A stretch of DNA of 64,000 nucleotides from Streptomyces sp. NBC_00536 (GCF_036346295.1 NZ_CP107819.1:4030001-4094000); one strand, 5' to 3'; counted from the first letter of the stretch, positions 44,072 through 53,028 are shown. The notes: generated from the sequence alone by a model not told the origin. A program made the numbers and translations.

Positions 44072-45364
44072 ATGAGCTCTCCCGCCCGCTTCGACCGCGG
44101 CCACACCGACGATCTGATGACCTACCTGGCGGCGAGCCCCTCGCCGTACCACGCTGTCGCCAACGCGGGCGAGCGGCTGGAAAAGGCCGGCTTCAGGCAG
44201 TTGTCGGAAACGGACGCCTGGGATTCGAGCGCGGGGGGCAAGTTCGTCCTGCGCGGCGGCGCGCTCATCGCCTGGTACGTCCCCGAGGGCGCGGCCGCGC
44301 ACACCCCGTACCGGATCGTCGGCGCGCACACCGACTCCCCCAACCTCCGCGTCAAGCCGCTTCCTGACACCGGGTCACAGGGCTGGCGGCAGATCGCCGT
44401 CGAGGTCTACGGCGGCACCCTGCTCAACACCTGGCTGGACCGGGACCTGGGCCTGGCGGGACGGCTCACCCTGCGCGACGGCACCGAGCGGCTGGTCAAC
44501 ATCGACCGGGCGCTGCTGCGCGTCCCGCAGCTCGCCGTGCACCTGGACCGCTCCGTCAACAGCGACGGCCTCAAGCTGGACAAGCAGCGGCACATGCAGC
44601 CGATCTGGGGCCTGGGCGAGGCGCACGAGGGCGACCTCATCGCCTTCCTGGAAGAGGAAGAGGGTCTGCCCCAGGGCTCGGTGGCGGGCTGGGACCTGAT
44701 GGTCCACTCGATCGAGCCGCCCGCCTACCTGGGCCGGGACCGCGAACTCCTCGCCGGGCCGCGGATGGACAACCTGCTGTCGGTGCACGCGGGCATCGCC
44801 GCGCTGGCCGCCGTCTCCACCGCCGAACACCTGGACCACATCCCGGTGCTGGCCGCCTTCGACCACGAGGAGAACGGCTCGCAGTCCGACACGGGCGCGG
44901 ACGGACCCCTCCTGGGCAATGTGCTGGAACGTTCAGTCTTCGCGCGCGGCGGCAGCTACGAGGACCGTGCGCGCGCCTTCGCGGGCACCATCTGCCTGTC
45001 CTCGGACACCGGTCACGCCGTGCACCCCAACTACGGTGAGCGGCACGACCCGACGCACCACCCGCGCGCCAACGGCGGCCCGATCCTCAAGGTCAACGTC
45101 AACCAGCGGTACGCGACGGACGGCAGCGGGCGGGCGGTGTTCGCGGCGGCGTGCGAGCGGGCGGGCGTGCCGTGGCAGAGCTTCGTCTCCAACAACTCGA
45201 TGCCGTGCGGCACGACGATCGGCCCGATCACGGCCGCCCGGCACGGCATCCAGACCGTCGACATCGGTGTCGCGATCCTCTCCATGCACAGCGCGCGCGA
45301 ACTGTGCGGTGCGGATGACCCGTACCTGCTGGCGAACGCGCTCGTCTCGTTCCTGGAGGGCTGA
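44072..45364 (+). CDS. M18 family aminopeptidase (aspartyl aminopeptidase-like)
   Basis: 430 residues. Dizinc exopeptidase of the M18 family. Visible ligand regions: GAHTDSPNLRVKP, GPRMDNLLSVHAG, the catalytic Glu pair in FDHEENGSQSDTGADGP, SSDTGHAVHPNYGERHD and the final His in SMHSAREL. Start MSSPARFDRGHTDDLMTYLA is family-like. Cytoplasmic; removes N-terminal residues, usually acidic ones. GTGAACC precedes the ATG. It converges on the thioredoxin-NHL gene across an inverted repeat. Confidence 0.95.
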   Translation: MSSPARFDRGHTDDLMTYLAASPSPYHAVANAGERLEKAGFRQLSETDAWDSSAGGKFVLRGGALIAWYVPEGAAAHTPYRIVGAHTDSPNLRVKPLPDTGSQGWRQIAVEVYGGTLLNTWLDRDLGLAGRLTLRDGTERLVNIDRALLRVPQLAVHLDRSVNSDGLKLDKQRHMQPIWGLGEAHEGDLIAFLEEEEGLPQGSVAGWDLMVHSIEPPAYLGRDRELLAGPRMDNLLSVHAGIAALAAVSTAEHLDHIPVLAAFDHEENGSQSDTGADGPLLGNVLERSVFARGGSYEDRARAFAGTICLSSDTGHAVHPNYGERHDPTHHPRANGGPILKVNVNQRYATDGSGRAVFAAACERAGVPWQSFVSNNSMPCGTTIGPITAARHGIQTVDIGVAILSMHSARELCGADDPYLLANALVSFLEG

Positions 45365-45371
45365 GCGTTTT

Positions 45372-45479
45372 AGCCTCGCCGGCGTTTGAGGCGCCCCCGG
45401 AGGGCGAACCGAGCCGCAGGCGCCCACGGGCGGAGCCGCTTCCGCTCCCTCCGGGGGCGCCTCAAACGCCGGCGAGGCT
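45372..45479. terminator. 33-bp perfect inverted repeat built from the dispersed element
   Basis: 45372-45404 and 45447-45479 are exact reverse complements, each holding the core GCCGGCGTTTGAGGCG, with a 42-nt loop. Placed between converging stops (45364 and 45524), it probably terminates both genes. Confidence 0.85.
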
Positions 45480-45523
45480 GACAATGCCCCGGCCCGGGGG
45501 CAATCGGCGAGGCTGAAAATGCC

Positions 45524-47344
45524 TCAGGCGTCCAGGCCCGCCAGGACCAGCGGGAGGCGCGCGACGCCACCCGGGAGCACTCGGACCGGAACTCCCCAGT
45601 CCTGCTGGTGCATGTGGCAGGCCGGGTACTCGTTCTCCGGGTCGTCGTCGCACGAGGCGGCCATCGCCGAGACGTGCAGCACGCCCTCGGTGATCCCGTC
45701 CGCCAGGACCAGGTCCCGGAACAGGTCCGTCCCCTGGCCCGCCCCCTCGGCCAGCAGCTCCGGCGGGGTCGAGGAGACCTGGAGCCGGGTGGAGGGCCCG
45801 TACCGCTCGTCCAGCTTCTGACCGCTCGGCGCCCGGAAGACCACGTCCAGCCGGAGCGTGCCCGGGGCCACCTCGGTGGCGGCCCGCTGCGTGCGGTGCG
45901 CGACCGATTCGACGCGGACGGCCTCCTCCGGCAGCCGCAGCCGGGTCAGCCGGTGCCGGGCGGACTCCACGACCAGGATGTCGTCCCCGACCAGCACGGC
46001 GTCGCTCGGCTCGCGCAGGTCGGTGGCCAGGGTGCTGACCTCCCCGGTGGCGGGATCGTAGCGGCGCAGGGCGTGGTTGTACGTGTCACAGACGGCGACC
46101 GAGCCGTCCGGCAGGGCGGTCACGCCGAGCGGGTGCTGGAGCAGGGCCTGGTCCGCGGCCCCGTCCCGGTGACCGAAGTCGAACAGGCCGCTGCCGACGG
46201 CGGTCCGGATGACGTACCCGCCGTCGGCGGCCGCCTCCACCCAGCGCAGCGCACTGGTCTCGGAGTCGGCGATCCACAGCCGGTCCCCGGCCGCCGCGAG
46301 CCCGGAGGGCTGCGCGAACCAGGCCTCGGCGACGGGCCCGTCGACCAGCCCCTCGTTGGTGGTGCCGGCCGCGACCCCGACCGTGTCGGTCTCCGGGTCC
46401 CAGGTCCACAGCTGGTGCACGCCCGCCATGGCGATCCACACCTTGCCGCCCCACCAGGCCACGTCCCACGGCGAGGACAGGTCCACCTCGCGCGCGGGCC
46501 CGGCCGTCGGCGAGCCCTGCCACCACTGGCGGCCCGTACCGGCGACGGTCTCCACGGCCCCGGTGGCCGGGTCGAAGACGCGCAGCGCGTGGTTGACGGT
46601 GTCCGCGACCACGACCCGCCCGTCGGGCAGCAGCGCCAGGCCCTGCGGCTCGCTGAAGGCGTCCGGCCCGAAGCCGCGCTCCCCGCCGCCGATCCGCCGT
46701 ACGACGCTCTCGCCGTCGGCGGCCAGCTCGACCAGCTGGTGCCGGGTCGAGTCGGACACCAGGACGTTCCCGGAGGGCAGGACGAGCGCCTTGCCGGGGA
46801 ACCGCAGGTCGGTCGCGACCGGCGCCGGTGCCACGTACGGCCCGTCCCCGCGCCGCAGGGTCCCCTTGGCCTCGTGCTCGGCCTCCAGCTCCTCGACGAG
46901 CCGCGCGATGGCGTGCGCGTGCCCCTCACCGGCGTGCTGCGCGACGATGTAGCCCTCGGGGTCGATCACGACGAGCGTGGGCCAGGCGCGGACGGCGTAC
47001 TGCTTCCAGGTCGCCAGCTCGGGATCGTCGAGGACGGGGTGGTGGACCTCGTAGCGCTCGACGGCGTCGACGACGGCCTGGTGCTCGGCCTCGTGCACGA
47101 ACTTCGGCGAGTGCACGCCAATGATCACGACGGTGTCCCGGTGCTTCTCCTCCAGCTCCCGCAGCTCGTCGAGGACGTGCAGGCAGTTGATGCAGCAGAA
47201 GGTCCAGAAGTCGAGGATGACGATCCGTCCTCGCAGGTCGGCGAGGGTGTAGGAGGTGTCACCGGTATTGAGCCAGCCGCCCTTGCCGATCAGCTCGGGG
47301 GCACGGACTCGGGCGCGACGGGGTGCGGACGCGGCAGGATTCAT
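45524..47344 (-). CDS. Thioredoxin-like / NHL-repeat protein (NHLRC2-like)
   Basis: 606 residues. The N-terminal thioredoxin-like domain (about 20-165) has the active-site region FWTFCCINCLHVLDEL, a CCINC motif in place of CxxC, and the cis-Pro in RAWPTLVVIDPEG. NHL beta-propeller repeats follow (about 175-440: SEPQGLALLPDGRVVVADTV, HPLGVTALPDGSVAVCDTYN). A C-terminal beta domain ends with ACHMHQQDWGVPV. The same architecture is found in NHLRC2 proteins of bacteria and animals; the function is unsettled. ATG start. The gene is 15 bp upstream-spaced from an ATP-grasp gene. Confidence 0.92.
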   Translation of the reverse strand: MNPAASAPRRARVRAPELIGKGGWLNTGDTSYTLADLRGRIVILDFWTFCCINCLHVLDELRELEEKHRDTVVIIGVHSPKFVHEAEHQAVVDAVERYEVHHPVLDDPELATWKQYAVRAWPTLVVIDPEGYIVAQHAGEGHAHAIARLVEELEAEHEAKGTLRRGDGPYVAPAPVATDLRFPGKALVLPSGNVLVSDSTRHQLVELAADGESVVRRIGGGERGFGPDAFSEPQGLALLPDGRVVVADTVNHALRVFDPATGAVETVAGTGRQWWQGSPTAGPAREVDLSSPWDVAWWGGKVWIAMAGVHQLWTWDPETDTVGVAAGTTNEGLVDGPVAEAWFAQPSGLAAAGDRLWIADSETSALRWVEAAADGGYVIRTAVGSGLFDFGHRDGAADQALLQHPLGVTALPDGSVAVCDTYNHALRRYDPATGEVSTLATDLREPSDAVLVGDDILVVESARHRLTRLRLPEEAVRVESVAHRTQRAATEVAPGTLRLDVVFRAPSGQKLDERYGPSTRLQVSSTPPELLAEGAGQGTDLFRDLVLADGITEGVLHVSAMAASCDDDPENEYPACHMHQQDWGVPVRVLPGGVARLPLVLAGLDA

Positions 47345-47359
47345 GCGTCAAGGGTGCCA

Positions 47360-48217
47360 TCAGCCCAGGAAGGACCGGAGGGAGCCCGTCAGAGCCGTCA
47401 CAAAGGCGTCACGTACGGGCTCCGGGACCAGGTCCAGGGACAGGTACGGGTTGAGGTCCTCCAGCTCGACCAGGAGCAGTTCGCCCCCGGGGGCGCGGCA
47501 GGCGTCGACCCGCTGGATGCCGTGGGACAGGGTGTTCCAGCCGATGAAGGCCCGGGCGAAGCCGAGGTCGGCGGGCGTGGGCTCGTACGGCACCAGTTCC
47601 CAGCGGCGGTCCGGGTCGGGCGCGTACAGGGCGTACTGGAAGGCGTCGTCGACGAAGTAGAAGGACACCTCGTAGGCGAAGTCGATCCGCGGCTGGACCA
47701 GGAGCGCGCCCGGGGCGGCCTGGGCCTCGGCCAGGTGCGCGGCCGGGTCGGCGGTGAAGACCAGGCCGATCGAGTCGGCGCCCTGCGCGGGTTTGACGGC
47801 GTACTCGGCCACCTGCGGCAGGAGGTGCAGATCGGCGGCGGCGTCGACCGTGGGGATGACCGGGTACCCGGCCTTCGTGAGGTCCAGGAGGTACCCCTTG
47901 CCCGCCATGTCGGCGCGGCCCGTGAGCGGGTTGTAGACCCGGGCCCCGGTGGCGAGGGCGTGCGCGCGGAAGGCGTCGTAGGCCTCCTGGTGGTGCAGCA
48001 CGGGCCCGCTGTTGCGGACGATCACCGCGTCGAAGCCGGGCAGCAGGGCCTGCGCGTCGAGCGGGTGGCACAGGGCCAGGGCGAACTCCCCGCGCAGCCG
48101 CGAGGTGAGGAATATGTCCTCGTCGCCGTAGCGGCGGCCGCGCGCCGGGTACGCCAGGTCGGTCACATAGAGCAGGGTCGTGGCGGGGGCGGGGGCGGGG
48201 CCGGGGAGCTGAGGCAT
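47360..48217 (-). CDS. ATP-grasp family protein
   Basis: 285 residues. Pre-ATP-grasp domain at the start (TTLLYVTDLAYPARGRRYGD), then ATP-grasp motifs GKGYLLDL, YAVKPAQGADSIG, VQPRIDFAYEVSFYF and the metal-binding ELEDLNPYLSL. Such enzymes join a carboxylate to an amine via acyl-phosphate; it resembles glutathione-synthetase-like proteins, but the substrate is unknown. Its ATG is interleaved with a plus-strand ATG (48216). It lies upstream of the thioredoxin-NHL gene on the same strand. Confidence 0.8.
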   Translation of the reverse strand: MPQLPGPAPAPATTLLYVTDLAYPARGRRYGDEDIFLTSRLRGEFALALCHPLDAQALLPGFDAVIVRNSGPVLHHQEAYDAFRAHALATGARVYNPLTGRADMAGKGYLLDLTKAGYPVIPTVDAAADLHLLPQVAEYAVKPAQGADSIGLVFTADPAAHLAEAQAAPGALLVQPRIDFAYEVSFYFVDDAFQYALYAPDPDRRWELVPYEPTPADLGFARAFIGWNTLSHGIQRVDACRAPGGELLLVELEDLNPYLSLDLVPEPVRDAFVTALTGSLRSFLG

Positions 48218-48776
48218 GGCGGCAACCTATCGCGGGCAGCGATACGGCATGAAATACCTGGTTCGGGACAAAGTGCTGGCCATCGGTGACGACTACTGGG
48301 TCGAGGACGAGGCCGGCCGCCACGCCTACCTGGTCGACGGGAAGGCGCTGCGCCTGCGCGACACCCTGGAGCTGAAGGACCCGGACGGCCGGATCCTGAT
48401 CACCCTGCGGGAGAAGATGTTCAGCTTCCGCGACGCGATGACCCTGGAGCGGGACGGGCGGCAGCTCGCCGTGATCCGCAAGAAACGCTTCTCGCTGCTG
48501 CGCAACCACTACCGCGTGACCCTGTCCGAGGGCACCGAACTGGACGTCAGCGGGCGGATCCTGGACCGCGAGTTCAAGGTCGAGTACGAGGGCGAGCTGC
48601 TCTCGCTGATCTCCCGTCAGTGGTACCGGATCCGCGAGACGTACGCCGTGGACGTGATCCGGGAGGAGGCGGACGCGGCGCTGCTGCTGGCGGTGGCGGT
48701 GTGCGTGATCCGGATGGCCGAGAAGGAGCGGGAGGAGCGGGACGAGGAGAGGGCGGAGAGGGCGGAGGACGGGTGA
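48216..48776 (+). CDS. LURP-one-related family protein
   Basis: 186 residues if started at ATG 48216 (GGGGAG 7 bp upstream); an ATG at 48249 would give 175 residues and the more usual MKYLVRDKVLAIGDDYWVED start. LURP-one/tubby-like fold repeats: YWVEDEAGRHAYLVDGKALR, LREKMFSFRDAMTLERDG, VIRKKRFSLLRNHYRV. Function in bacteria unknown, possibly membrane-lipid binding. Ends with an acidic/Arg tail. The first start would overlap the divergent ATG by two bases. Confidence 0.85.
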   Translation: MAATYRGQRYGMKYLVRDKVLAIGDDYWVEDEAGRHAYLVDGKALRLRDTLELKDPDGRILITLREKMFSFRDAMTLERDGRQLAVIRKKRFSLLRNHYRVTLSEGTELDVSGRILDREFKVEYEGELLSLISRQWYRIRETYAVDVIREEADAALLLAVAVCVIRMAEKEREERDEERAERAEDG

Positions 48777-48778
48777 GC

Positions 48779-48798
48779 GCCGGGGGCCGCCCCCCGGC
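48779..48798. terminator. Short terminator between LURP-one and hydrolase genes
   Basis: GCCGGGGG pairs with CCCCCGGC around a 4-nt loop, 2 bp after the plus-strand stop and 19 bp before the minus-strand stop. Confidence 0.62.
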
Positions 48799-48817
48799 AC
48801 CCGCCCGCCCACAGGGA

Positions 48818-49633
48818 CTAGGAGATGGTCCAGGAGCCCGGGACGGCCGGGGGCCGGATGCCCAGCATCCGGTCCTTGAGCGCCGGGAACTGCTCCCGGG
48901 TCTCCGCCACCTTCGCCGGGTCCAGGTCCACGGTCAGCACCTGCTCGCCCGGGCCCGCCTCGGCGATCACCTCGCCCCACGGGTCCACCACCAGGCTGTG
49001 TCCCGCCTGCTCGACCCCGGCGTGCGTCCCGGCGGTGCAGCAGGCGAGGACGTACGCCTGGTCCTCGACGGCGCGCGCCCGGTTGAGCAGGGTCCAGTGC
49101 GCGCGGCGGCGGGCGGGCCAGCCCGCGGCCACCACCAGGGTCTGCGCGCCCGCGTCGACCAGGCCGCGGAAGAGTTCCGGGAAGCGCAGGTCGTAGCAGG
49201 TGGCGATGCCGAGCACGGTCGTCGGCAGGGTGACGGTGGTCAGGGAGTCTCCCGCCGACATCAGCACGGCCTCGCCCTGGTCGAAACCGAAGCGGTGGAT
49301 CTTGCGGTACGTGGCCGCCAGCTCGCCCTCCGGGGACAGCACGAGGGTGGTGTTGTAGAGGGAGCCGTCACCGGAGCGTTCCACGACCGACCCCGCGTGC
49401 AGCCAGACCCCGGCGTCGCGCGCCGCCTTCGACATGACCTCGAAGGTGGGCCCGTCCAGCGGCTCGGCCTCCGTCTCGAACTGCTCGTAGGAGAAGGCGC
49501 CCACGCCCCACAGCTCCGGCAGCACCACCAGGTCGGAGCCGCTCTGTTCACGGACGAGGTCCGCCACACGGGCACGTCGGGAAACCACCGACTCGCCCTC
49601 GTTCACCGCGATTTGGATCAGGGAGGCGCGCAC
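48818..49633 (-). CDS. Carbon-nitrogen hydrolase (nitrilase superfamily)
   Basis: 271 residues from a GTG. Catalytic triad visible: Glu40 (LVVLPELWG), Lys111 (TYRKIHRFG), Cys146 (IATCYDLRFPELFR). The C-half has WPARRRAHWTLLNRARAVED, typical of the omega-amidase/deaminated-glutathione amidase branch, which hydrolyses amides of 2-oxo acids. The exact substrate is not determined. Cytoplasmic. Confidence 0.92.
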   Translation of the reverse strand: MRASLIQIAVNEGESVVSRRARVADLVREQSGSDLVVLPELWGVGAFSYEQFETEAEPLDGPTFEVMSKAARDAGVWLHAGSVVERSGDGSLYNTTLVLSPEGELAATYRKIHRFGFDQGEAVLMSAGDSLTTVTLPTTVLGIATCYDLRFPELFRGLVDAGAQTLVVAAGWPARRRAHWTLLNRARAVEDQAYVLACCTAGTHAGVEQAGHSLVVDPWGEVIAEAGPGEQVLTVDLDPAKVAETREQFPALKDRMLGIRPPAVPGSWTIS

Positions 49634-49793
49634 ACTACCACCGTTCTGGCATTCAAGCCGTCAACTCGGGGCCTACGATCGTCACACGAAAGCACTGCCG
49701 GGGTGCTCACCGGCAGCGTAACTTTGCATACGCCGCCGTCAGCCAGTCCAACCAGTCCACAACGCGCCACTGAACAGCACGCGAGGGGTCCCG

Positions 49794-50621
49794 TTGACCG
49801 TCCATCCCAGCCTTCAGCCCTATGCCGATGCGTGGACCCACTCCATCGAGGCGATATCCGAACTGGTCCTCCCGCTGACGGAGGCCGAATGGAACCGCCC
49901 GACCCCGTGCCCCGGCTGGTCGGTCCGTGACGTCGTGTCACACATCATCGGTATCGAGTGCGAGCAGCTCGGCGACCCCCGCCCCATCCACACCCTCCCC
50001 CGGGACCTGCGCCACGTGGTGGACGAGTTCACCCGGTACATGGAGGTCCAGGTGGACGTCCGGCGCCACCACACCGCCCCCGAGATGACCTCGGAGCTGG
50101 AGTACACCGTCATCCGGCGGATGCGGCAGCTGCGCAACGAGAAGCGGGATCCCGCCACCACGATGGTGCGCGGACCGCTGGGCGAGCAGACGACGCTGGA
50201 GCTGGCGCTGCGGCTGCGGGCCTTCGACGTGTGGATCCACGAACAGGACCTGCGGACCGCGCTCGGCGTCCCGGGAAACTGGGACTCCCCCGGCGCCGTC
50301 GTGGCCCGGGACCTCCTCCTGGTGGGACTCCCGAAGGTCGTCGCGAAGCGAGCGGGCGCCCCGGCCGGGTCCGCCGTGGTCCTGGACGTGCACGGAACGC
50401 TGGAGTTCATGCGGACGGTCCGCATCGACGCCGCGGGCCAGGGCACGATGGACAGCGCCCCGTCCCTGGGCCCGGCGGTCACCCTGGCGATGGACTGGGA
50501 AACCTACGTCCGCCTGGCCGCGGGCCGCGGCCGCTGGCGCACCCTGGCCGACCTGGTCAAGGTGGAAGGCGACCCGGACCTGGCCGAAGCGATCCTGTCC
50601 CAGTTCGCGGTGACGCCGTAG
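49794..50621 (+). CDS. Maleylpyruvate isomerase family, mycothiol-dependent protein
   Basis: 275 residues from a TTG with GAGGGG 4-5 bp upstream. The N-terminal MDMPI/DinB helical bundle has LTEAEWNRPTPCPGWSVRDV, then VSHIIGIE with one metal His (others at about RHHTAP and VWIHEQD); the C-terminal small domain follows (about 190-275). Family members use mycothiol or bind a metal; many, like this one, have no assigned reaction. Confidence 0.87.
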   Translation: MTVHPSLQPYADAWTHSIEAISELVLPLTEAEWNRPTPCPGWSVRDVVSHIIGIECEQLGDPRPIHTLPRDLRHVVDEFTRYMEVQVDVRRHHTAPEMTSELEYTVIRRMRQLRNEKRDPATTMVRGPLGEQTTLELALRLRAFDVWIHEQDLRTALGVPGNWDSPGAVVARDLLLVGLPKVVAKRAGAPAGSAVVLDVHGTLEFMRTVRIDAAGQGTMDSAPSLGPAVTLAMDWETYVRLAAGRGRWRTLADLVKVEGDPDLAEAILSQFAVTP

Positions 50622-50687
50622 CGCTGGCACTGGCCGCAGCGTTGTCCAGCCCCGGCCGGGGGGCCGCCCACGGACCGGCAGCGAAAA

Positions 50688-50917
50688 CCAGCCCCGCCGG
50701 CGTTTGAGGCGCAGCCGGAGGCACATGAGCCCCGGCCGGGGCTGCCCACGGACCGGCACCACATCCAGCCTCGCCCGGAGGCTGCCCACGGACCGGCACC
50801 ACACCCAGCCCCGCCGGCGTTTGAGGCGCAGCCGGAGGCAACGCGCCCCGGCCAGGGGCTGCGCACGCACCGGCACCACACCCAGCCCCGCCGGCGTTTG
50901 AGGCGCCGCCGGAGGCA
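50688..50917. repeat. Tandem array of the dispersed element (about 77-bp unit)
   Basis: Full units start at 50688 and 50805 (77 bp each: core CAGCCCCGCCGGCGTTTGAGG, then a GC stem and CCACGGACCGGCACCACA), with a shortened 40-bp unit between them (50765-50804) and a partial fourth at 50882. It occupies most of the 347-bp gap 50622-50968, between the isomerase-family and MFS stops, where no gene is visible. Confidence 0.88.
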
Positions 50918-50968
50918 CACGAGCCGCCCGGCGATTGAGGGCTGACCCAGCCCGGGACGGGGCAGCCG

Positions 50969-52324
50969 TCAGACCTCCGCGGGGGCCGGGGCGGAGCCCT
51001 GGACGGCCCCCGCGGCCGGGGCCGGGGCCAGGGCCGCGGCGGCCGCAACCTCCCGCTCCCGCAACAGCGCCCGCCCCCGCAACCGCAGGATCTGCGACAC
51101 CCCCACCCCCTCCAGCACGAACACCGACGAGAACGCGACCCGGTAGTCATCCCCGGTCGCATCCAGCAGCACCCCCACCGCCAGCAACGTCGTCATCGAA
51201 GCGATGAACCCGCCCATGTTCGTGATCCCGGACGCCGTCCCCTGCCGGGCCGCCGGATTCGCGGGCCTCGCGAAGTCGAACCCGATCATCGAGGCCGGCC
51301 CACACGTCCCCAGCACCACACACAGCGTGACGAGCAGCCACATCGGCGCCCGCTCCCCCGGGTACACGAGCACCGCGCCCCACAGCAGCGCCGTCACCCC
51401 CACCGTGCCGAGCGCCAGCGGAATCCGCGCGGACTGCCGCCGCCCGACCAGCTGCCCGTAGAGCAGCCCGAACCCCATGTTCGCGACCACGATCAGCGTC
51501 AGCAGCCCGCCCGCGCCACCGCGCGACAGCCCCTGCGCCTCGACCAGGAACGGCATGCCCCACAGCAGCAGGAACACCATCGCGGGGAACTGCGTCGTGA
51601 AGTGCACCCACAGCCCGAGCCGGGTCCCGGGTTCGCGCCAGGATTCGGCGATCTGACGGCGTACGTAGCCCCCTTCGCCCCGCACCACCGGCGGCGGCGC
51701 GTGCCCCTCGGGGTGGTCGCGCAGGAACAGCAGCAGCGGAACGAGCACCACCAGGCCCGCCACCGCGCTGCCCGCGAAGGCCTGCACCCAGCCCACCCCG
51801 TGCAGGACGGGCGCCAGCACCAGCGTGGAGACGAGGTTGCCCGCCATGCCGACCAGCCCGGCGAGCTGCGCCATCAGCGGCCCCTGCCGGGCGGGGAACC
51901 AGCGGGTGCCCAGCCGCAGCACCGAGATGAAGGTCATGGCGTCGCCGCAGCCCAGCAGGGCGCGCGCGGTGAGGGCCGTCCCGTAGGACGGGGAGAGCGC
52001 GAAACCGATCTGTCCGGCGGTGAAGAGGACCGCGCCGAGCGTGAGCACCTTCTTCGTGCCGAGCCGGTCCACCATCAGGCCGACGGGTATCTGCATGCCC
52101 GCGTAGACGAGCAGCTGGAGCAGCGAGAAGGTGGACAGGGCCGAGGCGCTGACGTGGAAGCGGTCGGCGGCGTCCAGGCCCGCGACGCCGAGGCTGGTGC
52201 GGAAGATGACGGCGACGAAGTAGACGGCGACGCCGATCGACCACACGAAAACGGCCCGCCGCCCGCCCGGCGGGTCCTTCGGCAGGTGCGGCTGGTCGAC
52301 GGCGGCGGGACCGGGGGTGCTCAT
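50969..52324 (-). CDS. MFS transporter
   Basis: 451 residues, 12 hydrophobic helices in two halves joined by a cytoplasmic loop (about 205-235). The MFS loop 2-3 motif is VGLMVDRLGTKKVL, and helix 4-5 contains RALLGCGDAMTFISVLRLGT. Resembles sugar-acid/anion:H+ symporter-like members. The ATG overlaps the GntR stop (ATGA), so it is the transported-ligand partner of that regulator. The C-tail is Ala/Pro-rich. Confidence 0.9.
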   Translation of the reverse strand: MSTPGPAAVDQPHLPKDPPGGRRAVFVWSIGVAVYFVAVIFRTSLGVAGLDAADRFHVSASALSTFSLLQLLVYAGMQIPVGLMVDRLGTKKVLTLGAVLFTAGQIGFALSPSYGTALTARALLGCGDAMTFISVLRLGTRWFPARQGPLMAQLAGLVGMAGNLVSTLVLAPVLHGVGWVQAFAGSAVAGLVVLVPLLLFLRDHPEGHAPPPVVRGEGGYVRRQIAESWREPGTRLGLWVHFTTQFPAMVFLLLWGMPFLVEAQGLSRGGAGGLLTLIVVANMGFGLLYGQLVGRRQSARIPLALGTVGVTALLWGAVLVYPGERAPMWLLVTLCVVLGTCGPASMIGFDFARPANPAARQGTASGITNMGGFIASMTTLLAVGVLLDATGDDYRVAFSSVFVLEGVGVSQILRLRGRALLREREVAAAAALAPAPAAGAVQGSAPAPAEV

Positions 52325-52971
52325 CGCACGTCACCCCGGACCAGGGCCGCGACCCGTCCGACGTGGCCGCGTACCGCCGCGGCCGCGCTCTCGGCGTCCC
52401 CGGCGCGCAGCGCGTCGAGGATCTCGGTGTGCTCGGCGAGGGTCTTCGCGATCCGTTCGGGGTGCGCGTGCAGCAGCGCGACACCCATCCGCAGCTGCCG
52501 GTCGCGCAGCTGGTCGTAGAGCCGGGACAGGATCTGGTTGCCTGCGCTGCGCACGATCTCGGCGTGGAAGAGGCGGTCGGCGGCGATCAGCGCGGAGAGG
52601 TCACCGCTCGCGGCGTGCCGGTGCTGTTCTTCGATGAGCTCCGCGAGCCGCGCCAGCAGGGCGGGGGCGGCCGGGACGGCCCGCCGGACGGTGAACTCCT
52701 CGACCAGCAGCCGGGTCTCGACGACATCCGCGATCTCCTGGGCGGAGACGGGCAGGACCAGCGCGCCCTTCTTCGGGTAGAGCTTGATCAGCCCTTCCGT
52801 CTCCAGCCGCAGCAGCGCCTCGCGCACGGGCGTGCGCGACACCCCCACCGCGTCGGCGAGCTCGCCCTCGGTGAGCAGGGTCCCGCCTTCGTAGCGGCGG
52901 TCGAGCACGCCGAGCTTGACGTGCTGGTAGACGCGTTCGGCGGCCGTGGGCGCGAGGGTGACGGATGACAT
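52321..52971 (-). CDS. GntR-family (FCD) regulator
   Basis: 216 residues. N-terminal winged helix (AERVYQHVKLGVLDRRYEGG, then LADAVGVSRTPVREALLRLE) and an FCD effector domain (about 80-210) with Asp (AADRLFHAEIVRSAGN) and His residues (LAEHTEILDALRAGD) that bind a metal and organic acid ligand. First gene of a two-gene operon with the MFS transporter; probably autorepressor responding to the transported acid. Confidence 0.92.
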   Translation of the reverse strand: MSSVTLAPTAAERVYQHVKLGVLDRRYEGGTLLTEGELADAVGVSRTPVREALLRLETEGLIKLYPKKGALVLPVSAQEIADVVETRLLVEEFTVRRAVPAAPALLARLAELIEEQHRHAASGDLSALIAADRLFHAEIVRSAGNQILSRLYDQLRDRQLRMGVALLHAHPERIAKTLAEHTEILDALRAGDAESAAAAVRGHVGRVAALVRGDVR

Positions 52972-52981
52972 GCGCACAGCA

Positions 52982-53003
52982 TAGATACAACACAGGTACA
53001 ACC
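52982..53003 (-). promoter_or_regulatory. Candidate GntR operator upstream of the regulator gene
   Basis: Read on the minus strand: GTTGTACCTGTGTTGTATC, two TTGTA half-sites 10 bp apart, about 10-30 bp before the ATG. FadR/FCD regulators bind TTGT-type sites. Confidence 0.35.
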
Positions 53004-53028
53004 GACCCCCCGTCCGCGATATGGACAC

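Noticed and set aside
45608..48289. 893-codon plus-strand frame opposite the thioredoxin-NHL and ATP-grasp genes
   Set aside because: Antisense shadow with no domain, while the minus-strand genes have clear motifs.
50688..50917. CRISPR-like look of the repeat array
   Set aside because: Unit sizes are unequal (77 and 40 bp), there are no unique spacers of even length, no cas genes are present, and the same element occurs singly elsewhere.
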